Shown: positions 1 through 11,083, numbered from the stretch's first letter. The stretch: DNA of 64,000 nt from Roseiarcus sp963780825 (GCA_963780825.1 CAWADL010000013.1:226882-290881), one strand, 5' to 3'. Program-made: numbers and translations. The notes: a model not told the origin generated them from the letters alone.

Positions 1-1
1 T

Positions 2-45
2 GAGCGGGCGTTGCAACCCGCACGTCCCGTGGAGGCGGCCGAGTG
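2..45 (+). CDS. Possible C-terminal tail of an upstream gene (partial)
   Basis: An open frame runs from the window edge to a TGA at 43-45, encoding about 14 residues ending PVEAAE. It lies on the same strand as, and upstream of, the ThiF-like gene. It is too short to identify. Confidence 0.25.
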
Positions 46-54
46 ACTTTGTGG

Positions 55-122
55 CCTTTGTGCCTCCTTTGTGCCTTGGTGGTGAAAGGATTTAACACCA
101 AGTCACAAAGGAGGCACAAAGG
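55..122. repeat. Palindromic repeat with 27-bp arms
   Basis: The left arm (55-81, beginning CCTTTGTGCCTCC) is the reverse complement of the right arm (96-122, ending GGAGGCACAAAGG) with one mismatch, around a 14-base loop. The right arm ends 9 bases before the ATG of the next gene, so a hairpin here could affect its translation. A degenerate single arm of the same family (CACAAAGGACGCAAAGAGGC) is seen near 34697-34720. Confidence 0.8.
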
Positions 123-131
123 ACACGAGGG

Positions 132-938
132 ATGAAGCTCAGCGACGAGGAGATCGAGCGGTATTCCCGGCAGATCATCCTGCGCGGTGTTGGCGGACCG
201 GGTCAGCAGAAGCTGAAGGCGGCGCGTGCGCTCGTTGTCGGCGCGGGCGGGCTGGGCTCCCCCGCCCTGCAGTATCTGGCGGGCGCAGGCGTGGGGACCC
301 TGAGCATCGTCGACGATGATAGCGTCGCGCTCTCAAACCTGCATCGCCAGACGTTGCACGGAACCTCCGATATCGACCGGCCTAAAGTCGACAGCGCGGA
401 CAACGCGATCGCCCGGCTCAACCCAAACGTCAGCGTCATAAAGATTGCAACGCGGATCAACGAGGACAACGTGCGCGGTATCGTGCGCGGCCACGACGTC
501 GTGCTCGACGGCTCCGATAATTTCGAGACGCGCTACGCCGTTTCCGATGCTTGTTTCTATGAGGCGGTTCCGCTTGTTACCGCCGCGCTCGGCCAGTTCG
601 ACGCGACGCTGACGACCTTGAAGCCGCACCTGCGCGGCGCCGACGGACGGCCCCATCCGACCTATCGCTGCCTGTTCCCCGAAGCGCCGCCGCCAGGCTC
701 GATTCCGACCTGCGCGGAGGCCGGTGTGCTCGGCGCACTTGCCGGCATGATTGGCTCGATGATGGCGCTGGAGGCGATCCGCGAGATCGTCGGCGGCTTC
801 GAAGAGGGGGACGAGGGGCTGGTTGGCAAGCTGTTGATGATTGATGCGCGGGCGATGCGGTTCGAGACGCTGCGCTATGGTTGGGACGAAGAGAACTCAC
901 TGAATGGAACGAAGGCGAGCCCTGCCTTCAGCGCATAA
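132..938 (+). CDS. ThiF/MoeB/HesA-family E1-like adenylyltransferase
   Basis: This is a 268-residue E1-like enzyme expected to adenylate the C-terminal glycine of a ubiquitin-like sulfur carrier (MoaD or ThiS) for molybdopterin or thiamine sulfur transfer. Visible motifs are the nucleotide-binding GAGGLGSP near residue 37, the DDDSVALSNLHRQ segment near 60-72, DGSDNFETR near 126, and a CAEAGVLG segment near 195. MoeB-type proteins normally carry two CxxC zinc pairs. Only single cysteines (YRCLF, TCAEAG) are seen and the C-terminal pair is absent. The start is supported by GAGGG just upstream. A molybdenum-cofactor role would fit the formate dehydrogenase downstream, but ThiF function is equally possible. 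Confidence 0.85.
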   Translation: MKLSDEEIERYSRQIILRGVGGPGQQKLKAARALVVGAGGLGSPALQYLAGAGVGTLSIVDDDSVALSNLHRQTLHGTSDIDRPKVDSADNAIARLNPNVSVIKIATRINEDNVRGIVRGHDVVLDGSDNFETRYAVSDACFYEAVPLVTAALGQFDATLTTLKPHLRGADGRPHPTYRCLFPEAPPPGSIPTCAEAGVLGALAGMIGSMMALEAIREIVGGFEEGDEGLVGKLLMIDARAMRFETLRYGWDEENSLNGTKASPAFSA

Positions 939-1416
939 TTTCCACTAGCAGCACCCACGCATTCATCACGGAAACAGCCAGCGAAATTACGACGCCTGCA
1001 GCGATCCAGGATACGCCGGCGAGCGCATGCAGCAACAACAAAGCCCCGCCGACGCCAATCGGCGCCGACGAAGCAAGCCGCGTGACGGCGCTGATGAACT
1101 GCATTTCCATCGGGACTACGCCCGAGATGGACCGTGAGACCCATTGATTGCGCGCTCCGAATGCGAGCGACACAACAGCCAAAGCGAGCGCGATGGCGCC
1201 GAGCGCCGTCTGCGATATCCCCGGGAATAGCGCGACTTCGCAGATCGTAAAGACCGCGCTGAGGATCCACAAGGACTCGCCCGCGCGAGCGGGCAAATGC
1301 TCGAAAGCAAGGATGCGCGTGAGGTTGATCGAGATCGCGACGGTTATGAGGCCGACCAGCGTCGCCGATGCGCCAACATTCGCGGAGAAAAAGCCCGACC
1401 AATCCGAAATCGGCAT
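928..1416 (-). CDS. Small integral membrane protein, function unknown
   Basis: This 162-residue protein has about four hydrophobic helices (near residues 15-35, 45-65, 68-88 and 118-160) and no catalytic motif I recognise. The start at MPISDWSGFF is preferred over an ATG ten codons upstream, because the upstream extension is hydrophilic and unlike the rest. Its 3' end overlaps the convergent ThiF-like gene by 11 bases, so the two share a termination zone. Composition and frame usage support a real gene. Confidence 0.6.
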   Translation of the reverse strand: MPISDWSGFFSANVGASATLVGLITVAISINLTRILAFEHLPARAGESLWILSAVFTICEVALFPGISQTALGAIALALAVVSLAFGARNQWVSRSISGVVPMEMQFISAVTRLASSAPIGVGGALLLLHALAGVSWIAAGVVISLAVSVMNAWVLLVEIMR

Positions 1417-1601
1417 CCCATCGACCCTGCAACCGCGCCAGCGCACTGCGCTGTTTGGACACGATCACTTAACCCTATCTCTCAACCCAGCGCCAACCAT
1501 GGCGGGTGATTCGTGTTTAATGCTTAACCGAAACGCGTATCCTGCGATTCACCATGTCGGCGCTGAAGCGGCGCCGCACAGGGAATCGTCAGGAGCGTTT
1601 C

Positions 1602-2393
1602 ATGCGGCGCGTTCTCAGCCTTACGGCCCTCGGGCTGACCTATCTCACTTGCCAGCAACCGGCGATGGCGGACGATAGTCCGCGCGTCATCTCAGGGATT
1701 CATCCGGCGGCGGAAGCGGCCGCGGCCCCTTCCCGCGGCGGCCTCGGCGGCGGCCTGTTCGAATTTCTGCTGACGGGCAAGACCGACTCCGCAGCTCGCC
1801 GCTACGTGCGCCCTGCCCCGCATCCCCAAGCGAGCTTGCAGGCCTATGCGCCCACGAGCGCCAACTCGGCTGTTGGCCTCTACGCGTCCCCTCGGCCAGA
1901 ATATGCGGCGCTCGCGCCCGCCTCGGAAACACGCCTTGCCGCCGAACCGCCGGCCGAGTTCCGCCGCCAGGAGGTCGACTACGCCACGCATGAGCGGCCG
2001 GGCACGCTCGTCATCGATACGCCGAACAAGTTCCTCTATTTGGTTGAATCCGGCGGCAAGGCGATGCGCTACGGCGTCGGCGTCGGCCGCCCCGGCTTCG
2101 AATGGGCAGGCGTAAAATCGGTGTCGCGGAAAGCGGAATGGCCGGATTGGACGCCGCCGCCGGATATGATGAAGCGCCGTCCCGACTTGCCCGCCCATAT
2201 GGACGGCGGCGAAGGAAATCCGCTCGGCGCGAGAGCCCTCTATCTGGGCTCGTCGATGTATCGCATCCATGGCACCAACGAGCCGTGGACGATCGGCCAG
2301 AGCGTTTCCTCGGGATGTATCCGGATGATGAACGCCGACGTCATCGATCTCTATGAGCGCGTGAGTGTCGGCACAAAGGTCATCGTTATCTGA
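1602..2393 (+). CDS. L,D-transpeptidase, YkuD family
   Basis: Periplasmic L,D-transpeptidase that cross-links peptidoglycan stems (3-3 links) or attaches proteins to them. The product begins with a signal peptide (MRRVLSLTALGLTYL...AMAD), followed by a proline/alanine-rich linker of about 110 residues and a C-terminal YkuD domain. The domain carries the HGTNEPWTIG segment and the catalytic SSGCIRM motif with the nucleophilic cysteine. The start was chosen at 1602 because AGGAG lies 5-10 bases upstream and the signal peptide begins there; an upstream in-frame ATG at 1554 would spoil it. A second family member lies at 4769-5417. Confidence 0.9.
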   Translation: MRRVLSLTALGLTYLTCQQPAMADDSPRVISGIHPAAEAAAAPSRGGLGGGLFEFLLTGKTDSAARRYVRPAPHPQASLQAYAPTSANSAVGLYASPRPEYAALAPASETRLAAEPPAEFRRQEVDYATHERPGTLVIDTPNKFLYLVESGGKAMRYGVGVGRPGFEWAGVKSVSRKAEWPDWTPPPDMMKRRPDLPAHMDGGEGNPLGARALYLGSSMYRIHGTNEPWTIGQSVSSGCIRMMNADVIDLYERVSVGTKVIVI

Positions 2394-2428
2394 CGGGTGA
2401 GCGTTGCAAACTTGGCCGCCGATAACGC

Positions 2429-2698
2429 CTACCGCAGATCGGCGGCCGACAGCGTGTAAGAGTTGAGCCGCTTGTGCGAATAAGCCGCGCGGGCAGCGTC
2501 GTGGATGTTGGCGCGCAGTTTGTCGAAGGTCGAAAGGTAAGTCGCTTCGGCCATCTCCCCGGCCTGCGCTGCGTCGCCGCCGAGCGCGCTCGCCTCGACG
2601 AAGAACCGGATCTCAAACACGCCGACATGGCCAACAAAACCGACGGCGTTGCGCTTTTCGTCGAAACTACGGGTCGGATTGGGGAAGTTCAGCGTCAT
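2429..2698 (-). CDS. DUF1488-like small protein
   Basis: This 89-residue acidic protein starts MTLNFPNPTRSFDEKR and contains the RFFVEASAL segment typical of DUF1488 proteins, whose function is not established. GGGAGG precedes the ATG. No operon partner is evident: the next gene on the same strand starts at 3132. The family assignment is from memory of its N-terminal pattern. Confidence 0.6.
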   Translation of the reverse strand: MTLNFPNPTRSFDEKRNAVGFVGHVGVFEIRFFVEASALGGDAAQAGEMAEATYLSTFDKLRANIHDAARAAYSHKRLNSYTLSAADLR

Positions 2699-2829
2699 AG
2701 TCGCCTCCCAGCTTCGACGATTTGGCTACGGGTTTTCACGTACTTGTCTCTCAATTCAAACCGACTTCGCAGTCTCTCCGCCGTTAACGGATCAAGCGCA
2801 AATTCGAACCCCCGCTCTCGCCGGGATTA

Positions 2830-3132
2830 CTATCTCGGGCCGAGGCCGAAAGACTTCTCAACCAAACTCGTGGTCGCGCCTTCAGCTGTGGCGTTTGAGA
2901 GCTCCAACTCGGACTGCCTTGCCACTCGCTCAAACTTTTCTTCGTCGTTGCGAATGCGATATTGCGGCAAATCGCCGATAGGCGGGAGTCTGGCGGTGAT
3001 CTGATAGATAGTTCCCGAACGCAAGAAGCCGCCATTAAGTCGGACAGTTTGTCCCACCGTGAACAAATGCGTAGCAGGGTCGGTTTGGAGCTCCCTCTTG
3101 AAACGCTGAGGGACGTTTGTTTCGTTCTTCAT
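2830..3132 (-). CDS. Conserved hypothetical small protein
   Basis: A 100-residue protein with a central region (FTVGQTVRLNGGFLRSGT followed by YRIRNDEEKFERVA) that matches a pattern I have seen in many rhizobial hypothetical proteins of this size. The VGQTVRL stretch suggests a small beta-barrel, SH3-like fold. No catalytic residues are obvious. It is a single gene, transcribed toward the DUF1488 gene with about 130 bases between them. Confidence 0.55.
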   Translation of the reverse strand: MKNETNVPQRFKRELQTDPATHLFTVGQTVRLNGGFLRSGTIYQITARLPPIGDLPQYRIRNDEEKFERVARQSELELSNATAEGATTSLVEKSFGLGPR

Positions 3133-3627
3133 CTACAGTCCTTTTTCAACCCCGGCGTGAGTTTGACGCCGGCCTTCGATCCGCCCGCCCACATGCAAAT
3201 GAAAAGCGGGTAGCAATCTAGCGAGCCAACTTGATTGCTTCATTTGGTTGATGACATCACCCTCGAGCGCCTGGAGCTTTTCGAAGCTCGTTCAAAACCT
3301 CGAGTGAGAGGCTCAACCAAAATGGAATGAGCATCTGCTAGCAAAGTTCCGCGGCTATGCGCCGAGCTGTCTGGCGCCGCGAAGCCATATCCGCGATGTC
3401 GTCGTTACCACACTTGTGCCTCAATTGCGGTTTCGGCAAGGCGTGAGCCGGGTTTTATTTGTGTTAGTCGAACAATAGAAAGCGAGTTTCAGGAAAATCT
3501 CGTGGAATAACAGGAGTATACGACAGCCGTCCGCGGCAGATCGTTACTCAGAATTTCAACCGCAACTTTTCGCGACCTTGCAAAACCATCGGTCCGGCCG
3601 CAATCAACTCCTCATCTATTGCAGCGT
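3133..3627. other. Intergenic region, no gene seen
   Basis: About 495 bases of lower GC than the flanks. Neither strand holds an open frame with plausible composition, and no RNA gene, repeat pair or terminator was recognised. Confidence 0.5.
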
Positions 3628-4416
3628 CTAACTCGCCCCGTTAGCGCCAGCGATTGCAAATAATGCCGGCAGTTCCGAGATGTCGGCGACTACATAATCG
3701 GCGTGTGGCGCGAGGTCCTCGCGGCTCGCAATGCCGGAGAGCACAGCGACGGCAATGGCCCCCGCCGCTCGCGCGCTTTCGAGGTCGTGCAGCGTGTCGC
3801 CCACCAGGGCGATTTGCTCAGGTTCGGCGCCGATCTCACGAGCGAACGCGAGAACCATTCCCGCATCCGGTTTCGCGCCGTGGCCGGAGTCGTAACCCGC
3901 CACGAAATCCATCAACTCCGTCAGCTCCAATTGGGCGAGATGGCGTCGCGCGCTCGCCTCGGCGTCGTTGGTGGCGAGACCGACCTTTAAGCCGGCCGCT
4001 CGAAAGCTCCGCAAGATCTGCGCGGGGTCGCCGACAGGGGTCAACAATTCGATGCAGGCTGCGGCCGCGAGCGTGTCGATCTCAGCGCGCAAGAGGGTGA
4101 AATCCGTGCGGCCAAGCGCCAGCGCCCAGGCCGAACCATATTGCGACGTCGCGCCTCCGATGATCGGCGACGTCGCACGAAACCGGCGCGTCTCGATGTC
4201 GAAGTGCAGACACTCGGCTTGGGCGCGCAATTTCTCTGCGTCTCCCTCCGCCAGCGCGTGGATGACGGCGTGTATCGCCGGACCCCAGGTCCGCTGAAAA
4301 TCAATCAGCGTCCCGTCTTTGTCGAAGAGAACGCCACGGAGCTTTGAAAATCGCTGGGAAGCATCGTTACGCGACGCAATTACGTCGCCGTTTAAATCGG
4401 ATTTAACCGAACTCAT
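3628..4416 (-). CDS. HAD-superfamily phosphatase, phosphoglycolate phosphatase-like
   Basis: 262-residue haloacid-dehalogenase hydrolase with all four motifs: motif I FDKDGTLIDF (nucleophilic Asp near residue 33), motif II ATND, motif III lysine in GAKPD, and motif IV GDTLHDLESARAAG. The helical cap between motifs I and II places it with Gph-type (subclass I) phosphatases, which remove phosphate from small metabolites such as 2-phosphoglycolate. The substrate cannot be read from sequence. The first about 25 residues are not conserved-looking, so the true start may be a later codon. Confidence 0.8.
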   Translation of the reverse strand: MSSVKSDLNGDVIASRNDASQRFSKLRGVLFDKDGTLIDFQRTWGPAIHAVIHALAEGDAEKLRAQAECLHFDIETRRFRATSPIIGGATSQYGSAWALALGRTDFTLLRAEIDTLAAAACIELLTPVGDPAQILRSFRAAGLKVGLATNDAEASARRHLAQLELTELMDFVAGYDSGHGAKPDAGMVLAFAREIGAEPEQIALVGDTLHDLESARAAGAIAVAVLSGIASREDLAPHADYVVADISELPALFAIAGANGAS

Positions 4417-4475
4417 TCAACATTTCCTTGCGGCCGGCACCCGAGGCCCAGCCTTCTCGTCACGTGGGCGTTCAC

Positions 4476-4685
4476 ATGCGTCATGATGTTGCAACCATTC
4501 CCGATGCGATCGAGCAACCCGCCGGTCGAAGCCGTCTGTTGTCGCGGCTGTATCACGAAATCGGCTTGGCGGCGGTCGCCTTTGAACTCGACGTGGAGAT
4601 CCACGATCTCGAGCCGGAGGAGTGCGAAGCCATCCGCCGCGGCGCGCGCTACCTCAACTTCGAGCTGCTCGATCTCGCCTCCTGA
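4476..4685 (+). CDS. Small hypothetical protein
   Basis: A 69-residue acidic open frame (MRHDVATIPDAIEQ... to RRGARYLNFELLDLAS). It reads like a real coding segment in composition and ends just upstream of a strong bidirectional terminator. It diverges from the HAD gene with a 59-base gap. I do not recognise a family, and the choice of start among three in-frame ATGs is arbitrary. Confidence 0.45.
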   Translation: MRHDVATIPDAIEQPAGRSRLLSRLYHEIGLAAVAFELDVEIHDLEPEECEAIRRGARYLNFELLDLAS

Positions 4686-4717
4686 TTGGGTTCGCCCAAA
4701 TATCGAACGGCGCCAAC

Positions 4718-4748
4718 AAAAAAGCCGGCCGCGATGCGGCCGGCTTTC
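4718..4748. terminator. Bidirectional rho-independent terminator
   Basis: A GC-rich stem (AAAGCCGGCCGC paired with GCGGCCGGCTTT) around the loop GAT, preceded by an A-run. It lies between the convergent small gene ending at 4685 and the L,D-transpeptidase ending at 4769, so it can serve both. Confidence 0.75.
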
Positions 4749-4768
4749 GTAGTCGAAGCGCTAAAACG

Positions 4769-5417
4769 TTAACTTTTGACGATTACGGGCGTGCCAACAC
4801 GGGCGCGATTGTAAAGGTCGATCACGTCGAGATCGCGCATGCGGATACAGCCCGAGGACACCGCCTGGCCAATCTCCTCCGGCTCGTTGGTGCCGTGGAT
4901 GCGATAGAGCGTGTCCTTGTTGCCTTGGTACAGATAAAGCGCGCGGGCGCCGAGCGGGTTGTCCCAGCGGCCTTCGAGCGGGCCGTGCTTGCAGGTAGAC
5001 CTTGAACTCCGGCCAGCGCGACATGATCGACGCCGTCGGCATCCAGGTCGGCCATTCCGTCATATGGCCAACCGTGGCGCGGCCGGTCCAGCCGAACGCC
5101 TCGGCGCCGACGGCGACCGGATATTCCATCGCCCGATGCCCCGGCATCACGTAGTAGAGCTTCTTCATGCCGTTGAAGATCACGATCGTGCCCGGCGCTT
5201 CGCCGGTCGGATCGGACACTTCACGGCGAATGATCGGAACCGACCACTCGGTCTGTTCGGCCAGAGCAAACATTTTCTTGTCGCGTTCGGTGAGCTTGGT
5301 CCCGCTCGCGAGCTGAGCCTTCACACCGACGAATTGAGCCTGATCCTGAGGCGCGCACCCTGCTAGCAGCACCGCGCCGACCACGGCCGTCAAAATTGCC
5401 GTCCACCGCACCTTCAT
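4769..5417 (-). CDS. L,D-transpeptidase lipoprotein, YkuD family (frameshifted)
   Basis: The protein starts MKVRWTAILTAVVGAVLLAGC, with a lipobox (LLAGC) marking it as a lipoprotein. The YkuD domain follows (GTIVIFNGMKKLYY...). After EFKVYLQA (near 4990) one base is missing relative to the expected frame. The second frame then continues through GPLEGRWDNPLGARALYL, RIHGTNEP, the catalytic SSGCIRM and ends GTPVIVKS at TAA 4769-4771. It is either a sequencing indel or a recent inactivation. Apart from the indel every family motif is present, so a sequencing error is more likely. Confidence 0.8.
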
Positions 5418-5607
5418 TGTCCGCCCCGCTATTCCAACCGTTTAAGGCGACCTAGTTCGGCCGGGTTACCTAAACTTTCCCCCAACCGCCACCTTATTTT
5501 CGCCTTCAAAACCACGATCCGCCCATTTGGTTCCGCAGTGTGACCAAAGTGCCGCGCTTGCCCGATAGCGCGGCGAGGGCTTAAAGCGCGGCGCGAGGAG
5601 CCGACCC

Positions 5608-7957
<2,350 letters not shown>

Positions 7958-7958
<1 letters not shown>

Positions 7959-8167
7959 TGCCGAAATTGGTGGCGGTGAAGTCGCTCGCGGGCTTCAACT
8001 ACGTGCGGCCTGACGCGGTCGTCGCGATCAGCGCGACAGATCCAGCGAAATGCACGGTGTATATGTCCGGCGGCGTGGCGATCCCCGCCAACGAGCCCGC
8101 CAAGGACGTGATGGCCAAGCTGGACGCGGCCGAGGCGCCGACGCCAGAACCGCAGGAGACCGAGTGA
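7958..8167 (+). CDS. Small conserved protein between purL and bolA
   Basis: 69 residues, MPKLVAVKSLAGFNYVRPDA..., ending in an acidic proline-rich tail. Its ATG overlaps the purL stop (TAATG), and its TGA overlaps the ATG of bolA (ATGA), so all three are probably translated as one operon. It may form a small beta-rich fold (VAVKSL...VVAISATDP...CTVYM). No function is known to me. Confidence 0.6.
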
Positions 8168-8397
8168 TGCCGATGCCGCGCGCGGAAATCGAACGGATGA
8201 TCCAGGACGCCCTGCCCGACGCCAAGGTCGAGGTGCGCGCGCTCGCCGACGACAACGACCATTACGAGGCGACGGTGGTGAGCCCGTCGTTTGCGGGGCT
8301 GTCGAAGGTCAAACAGCATCAGTTGGTCTACGGGGCGCTGAAGGGGCGGATGGGCGGCGAGTTGCACGCGCTGGCGCTGACGACGTCGGCGGGGTGA
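8167..8397 (+). CDS. bolA: BolA/IbaG-family protein
   Basis: 76-residue BolA-family protein with the class II KH-like fold. Visible features are an N-terminal amphipathic helix (AEIERMIQDALPDAKVEV), the beta strand HYEATVVSPSF, and the signature GLSKVKQHQLVYGALKGRMGGELHALAL. BolA proteins partner with monothiol glutaredoxins in iron-sulfur cluster handling. A grx gene is often next in Rhizobiales but is absent here. Translation is coupled to the upstream small gene by an ATGA overlap. Confidence 0.88.
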   Translation: MPMPRAEIERMIQDALPDAKVEVRALADDNDHYEATVVSPSFAGLSKVKQHQLVYGALKGRMGGELHALALTTSAG

Positions 8398-8428
8398 GGT
8401 CAATTCTGCGGCGGGGCGAGGCGAACGC

Positions 8429-8835
8429 TCACCCGAAATCGCGGCGCCAGCTTTTTATAGTCAGCTTCTCCAGAGCGGCGAAGTAGGGAGCGCTGGGGCC
8501 CGCCCCGGACGCGCGACCGCGAACGATCTTGGTGACGCGCCAGGCGAGCGTCGAACCGACGGCGTGGACGCCTTCGCGCCGGTCCACGCCTTCGCCGATC
8601 AGCCGCGCTAGCGTTTGGCGCACGGGCGTTTCGTCGCCCATCGCCGCCTGAGTTTCGACGATAGCGTGATAGGTTACGTGCAGCTTCATGCTGGGAGCGC
8701 GGACGCCCGCCCTGCGGGTGATAGGCCTCAACCAAGGCCATGCAGTCCGTTTCGCTGAGCGCCAGCCATTCCGAGGCCGTCGGCGCTTTCAGGGGATCGT
8801 AGCTTTGCCTGACCTCATCCCACGTTCATCTAACG
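8429..8835 (-). pseudogene. DUF1841-like small protein gene, frameshifted
   Basis: The upstream part encodes DEVRQSYDPLKAPTASEWL... and ALVEAYHPQG. The downstream part, in another frame, encodes APSMKLHVTYHAIVETQ... and HAVGSTLAWRV. Together they match the layout of a conserved alphaproteobacterial small protein, but the frame changes near 8705-8715, and the start is also out of frame near 8830 (ATGAACG then TGGGATGAG). It is either a decaying gene or carries two indels. The DUF1841 name is a tentative recollection. Confidence 0.45.
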
Positions 8836-8914
8836 GTCCTCCGTGCGGCGCGCCTCGAGGCCCGCAAGCGACCCCTTCGCGTTAAAAGCGGCAGAGCCCG
8901 CCTTTTCGTTGCCG

Positions 8915-9157
8915 CTATCGAGAATGCGCCAGCGGCCTCTTATCCTTCTCGGCCGGACGCGACGCGCGCGGGATCTGATTTCCCGCCGCTCTCGCCGCGC
9001 TAATCCAGGCGATAATCGCGTCCTCCAGTTCCGACAAGGCTTCCGCCTCCGACGAACCGAAAGCGGAGCAGCCCGGTAGGTCCGGGACAAGCGCGACGTA
9101 CCCGTCGTCTTCGTCGCTCCAAAAAACCTGCTTCGGGTAGCGTTCCCGCGACATCAC
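8915..9157 (-). CDS. hicB: HicB-family antitoxin
   Basis: 80 residues beginning MMSRERYPKQVFWSDEDDGY, followed by VALVPDLPGCSAFGSSEAEAL, the signature of the partial RNase-H-like fold of HicB antitoxins. The C-terminus is short and basic, and no obvious DNA-binding domain is seen. The start overlaps the stop of hicA by ATGA, the usual toxin-first HicAB arrangement. HicB binds and neutralises HicA and commonly represses the operon. Confidence 0.8.
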   Translation of the reverse strand: MMSRERYPKQVFWSDEDDGYVALVPDLPGCSAFGSSEAEALSELEDAIIAWISAARAAGNQIPRASRPAEKDKRPLAHSR

Positions 9158-9399
9158 AGTTCGTCCCCGTATTTGTCGATCATCGCGATGAGTTGGCGCG
9201 CCTGGTACGTAGGTATCTTACCGCCTCGATCTTGAAAGTTCAGCCCATCCCGCTCGCCTGGCCGCGAAAACGCCCGATGCGAACCGCTTCCGCCTTCCCC
9301 TATAAACCCCAGCAACCGAGCGACCTTGCAGGCATCGTCAAACCGGACGTCTTTCGGATTATTTCTAATCGCCTCCAGCCGTTTTCTCAACTTTGACAT
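9154..9399 (-). CDS. hicA: HicA-family mRNA interferase toxin
   Basis: 81 residues of the double-stranded-RNA-binding-like HicA fold: RLEAIRNNPKDVRFDDACKV, then GSGSHRAFSRPGE with the catalytic histidine, then KIPTYQARQLIAMIDKYG. HicA toxins cleave mRNA. The gene precedes hicB with overlapping stop and start, so the pair is a type II toxin-antitoxin operon on the minus strand. It is slightly longer than the shortest HicA proteins. Confidence 0.8.
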   Translation of the reverse strand: MSKLRKRLEAIRNNPKDVRFDDACKVARLLGFIGEGGSGSHRAFSRPGERDGLNFQDRGGKIPTYQARQLIAMIDKYGDEL

Positions 9400-9597
9400 C
9401 GGCTCATAGCGTCATTGGCGCGCGAAGAGAACGGAAATGTGCATTTCGGTCTCCTTGGCGCCTCCCGTCCACATGCGCTTAAACAACGCCGGCGCCGCTT
9501 GACGCGTCCGCCCCTTTTGCCCGAAAAGCCCTGCCCGCCAGCGCGCTTTCGCGCTGGTCTGTCACATTCGGCCGCCATCCGGCCAAGGGCTTGATCC

Positions 9598-10617
9598 ATG
9601 CGCGTTTACTATGACTCCGACGCCGACACCAATCTCATCAAGGGCAAGAAAGTTGCGGTTGTCGGTTACGGCAGCCAGGGCCACGCCCATATTCTCAACC
9701 TGCGCGACAGCGGCGTAAAAGACGTCGCCGCGGCGCTGCGTCCCGGCTCGGCCTCGATCGCGAAAGCCGAGGGCGAGGGCCTGAAGGCGCTCGACGTGCC
9801 GGCCGCCGCCAAATGGGCCGACGTCGTGATGATGCTGACGCCCGACGAGTTGCAAGCCGACATCTACCGCGACGAACTCGCGCCCAACATGAAGAACGGC
9901 GCGGCGCTACTGTTCGCGCACGGGCTCAACGTTCACTTCAACCTGATCGAGCCGCGCAAGGATCTCGACGTGCTGATGGTCGCGCCGAAAGGCCCCGGCC
10001 ACACGGTGCGCTCCGAGTACAAGCGCGGCGGCGGCGTGCCCTGCCTGATCGCAATCCATCAGGACGCCAGCGGCAACGCGCACGACCTGGGCCTGTCCTA
10101 CGCCTCGGCGATCGGCGGCGGCCGCGCCGGCGTGATCGAGACGACGTTCCGCGAGGAGTGCGAGACCGACTTGTTCGGAGAGCAGGTCGTGCTCTGCGGC
10201 GGCCTGGTCGAGTTGATCCGCGCCGGCTACGAGACGCTGACCGAGGCCGGCTACGCTTCGGAAATGGCCTATTTCGAGTGCCTGCACGAGGTGAAGCTGA
10301 TCGTCGACCTGATTTATGAGGGCGGCATCGCCAACATGAACTATTCGATCTCCAACACCGCCGAATACGGCGAATACGTCACCGGGCCGCGCATCATCAC
10401 CGCGGAGACCAAGGCGGAGATGAAGCGGGTGCTGACCGACATCCAGTCCGGCAAATTCACGCGCGACTGGATGCTGGAGAACAAGGTCAACCAGACTTCG
10501 TTCAAGGCGACGCGGGCGCGGGTGAACGCGCATCCGATCGAGGAGGTCGGCGCGAAATTGCGGGCGATGATGCCTTGGATCGGCAAGAACAAGCTGGTCG
10601 ACAAGGCGCGGAACTGA
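9598..10617 (+). CDS. ilvC: Ketol-acid reductoisomerase (NADP+), class I
   Basis: 339-residue IlvC, the second step of branched-chain amino acid synthesis (acetolactate or acetohydroxybutyrate to the dihydroxy acid). It shows the N-terminal Rossmann motif GYGSQGHAH and the KGPGHTVRSEY segment. The knotted C-terminal domain carries metal and substrate acidic residues (ETTFREECETDLFGEQ, YECLHEVKLIVDLIYEGG). The length fits the class I short form. About 200 bases upstream carry no gene. A palindrome and tRNA-Lys follow directly. Confidence 0.97.
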   Translation: MRVYYDSDADTNLIKGKKVAVVGYGSQGHAHILNLRDSGVKDVAAALRPGSASIAKAEGEGLKALDVPAAAKWADVVMMLTPDELQADIYRDELAPNMKNGAALLFAHGLNVHFNLIEPRKDLDVLMVAPKGPGHTVRSEYKRGGGVPCLIAIHQDASGNAHDLGLSYASAIGGGRAGVIETTFREECETDLFGEQVVLCGGLVELIRAGYETLTEAGYASEMAYFECLHEVKLIVDLIYEGGIANMNYSISNTAEYGEYVTGPRIITAETKAEMKRVLTDIQSGKFTRDWMLENKVNQTSFKATRARVNAHPIEEVGAKLRAMMPWIGKNKLVDKARN

Positions 10618-10660
10618 GGGTGGACACGGGGTCGCCGCTTTGCTAAGTGGCGGCCCTCTT

Positions 10661-10678
10661 CATGGGGCTAGCCCCATG
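10661..10678. terminator. Perfect palindrome between ilvC and tRNA-Lys
   Basis: CATGGGGCTAGCCCCATG is an 18-base perfect palindrome ending two bases before the tRNA. No U-run follows, so a terminator role for ilvC is a guess; it may instead be a processing or folding element. Confidence 0.35.
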
Positions 10679-10680
10679 AC

Positions 10681-10756
<76 letters not shown>

Positions 10757-10789
10757 AAACTCAAGAAAGCCGGATCAGCGCGCGCCTTA

Positions 10790-11083
10790 TCAGCCGTCTG
10801 TGACGCGTTCCTGAATGAAGCGAACTCCGACCTTGAACAACGATTCCCGTCTTACAACAGAGCATAGATGTAAAGAATTGGGTGCGTGGTTTTCCTCCAA
10901 GTAAAATTCGTCTACCACTATCGGACTATGCGCAGATATCAGCGCGCCACCCTCGGATATATTCACCACCGTGCAATTCAATATATTCTTGATGCGTAGT
11001 CCCTTCGACATTATGATTATTTTTGCGGACGCGTTGGTTTCAAGGCGCGGCCACTTTCGCATTTCCACGATGCGTACGCTCAT
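10790..11083 (-). CDS. PilZ-domain protein, likely c-di-GMP receptor
   Basis: 97 residues forming essentially one PilZ domain: an RKWPR segment (the RxxxR part of the c-di-GMP motif) near residue 9, then NISEGGALI (the D/NxSxxG part) near residue 42. Single-domain PilZ proteins usually pass c-di-GMP state to motility, polysaccharide or envelope targets through a partner. It is lower in GC than its neighbours and convergent to the tRNA. The partner is unknown. Confidence 0.8.
   Translation of the reverse strand: MSVRIVEMRKWPRLETNASAKIIIMSKGLRIKNILNCTVVNISEGGALISAHSPIVVDEFYLEENHAPNSLHLCSVVRRESLFKVGVRFIQERVTDG

Noticed and set aside
8400..8741. 113-residue minus-strand open frame as an intact gene
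   Set aside because: Only its first third matches the conserved protein; the rest is out of frame with the real continuation at 8429-8690.
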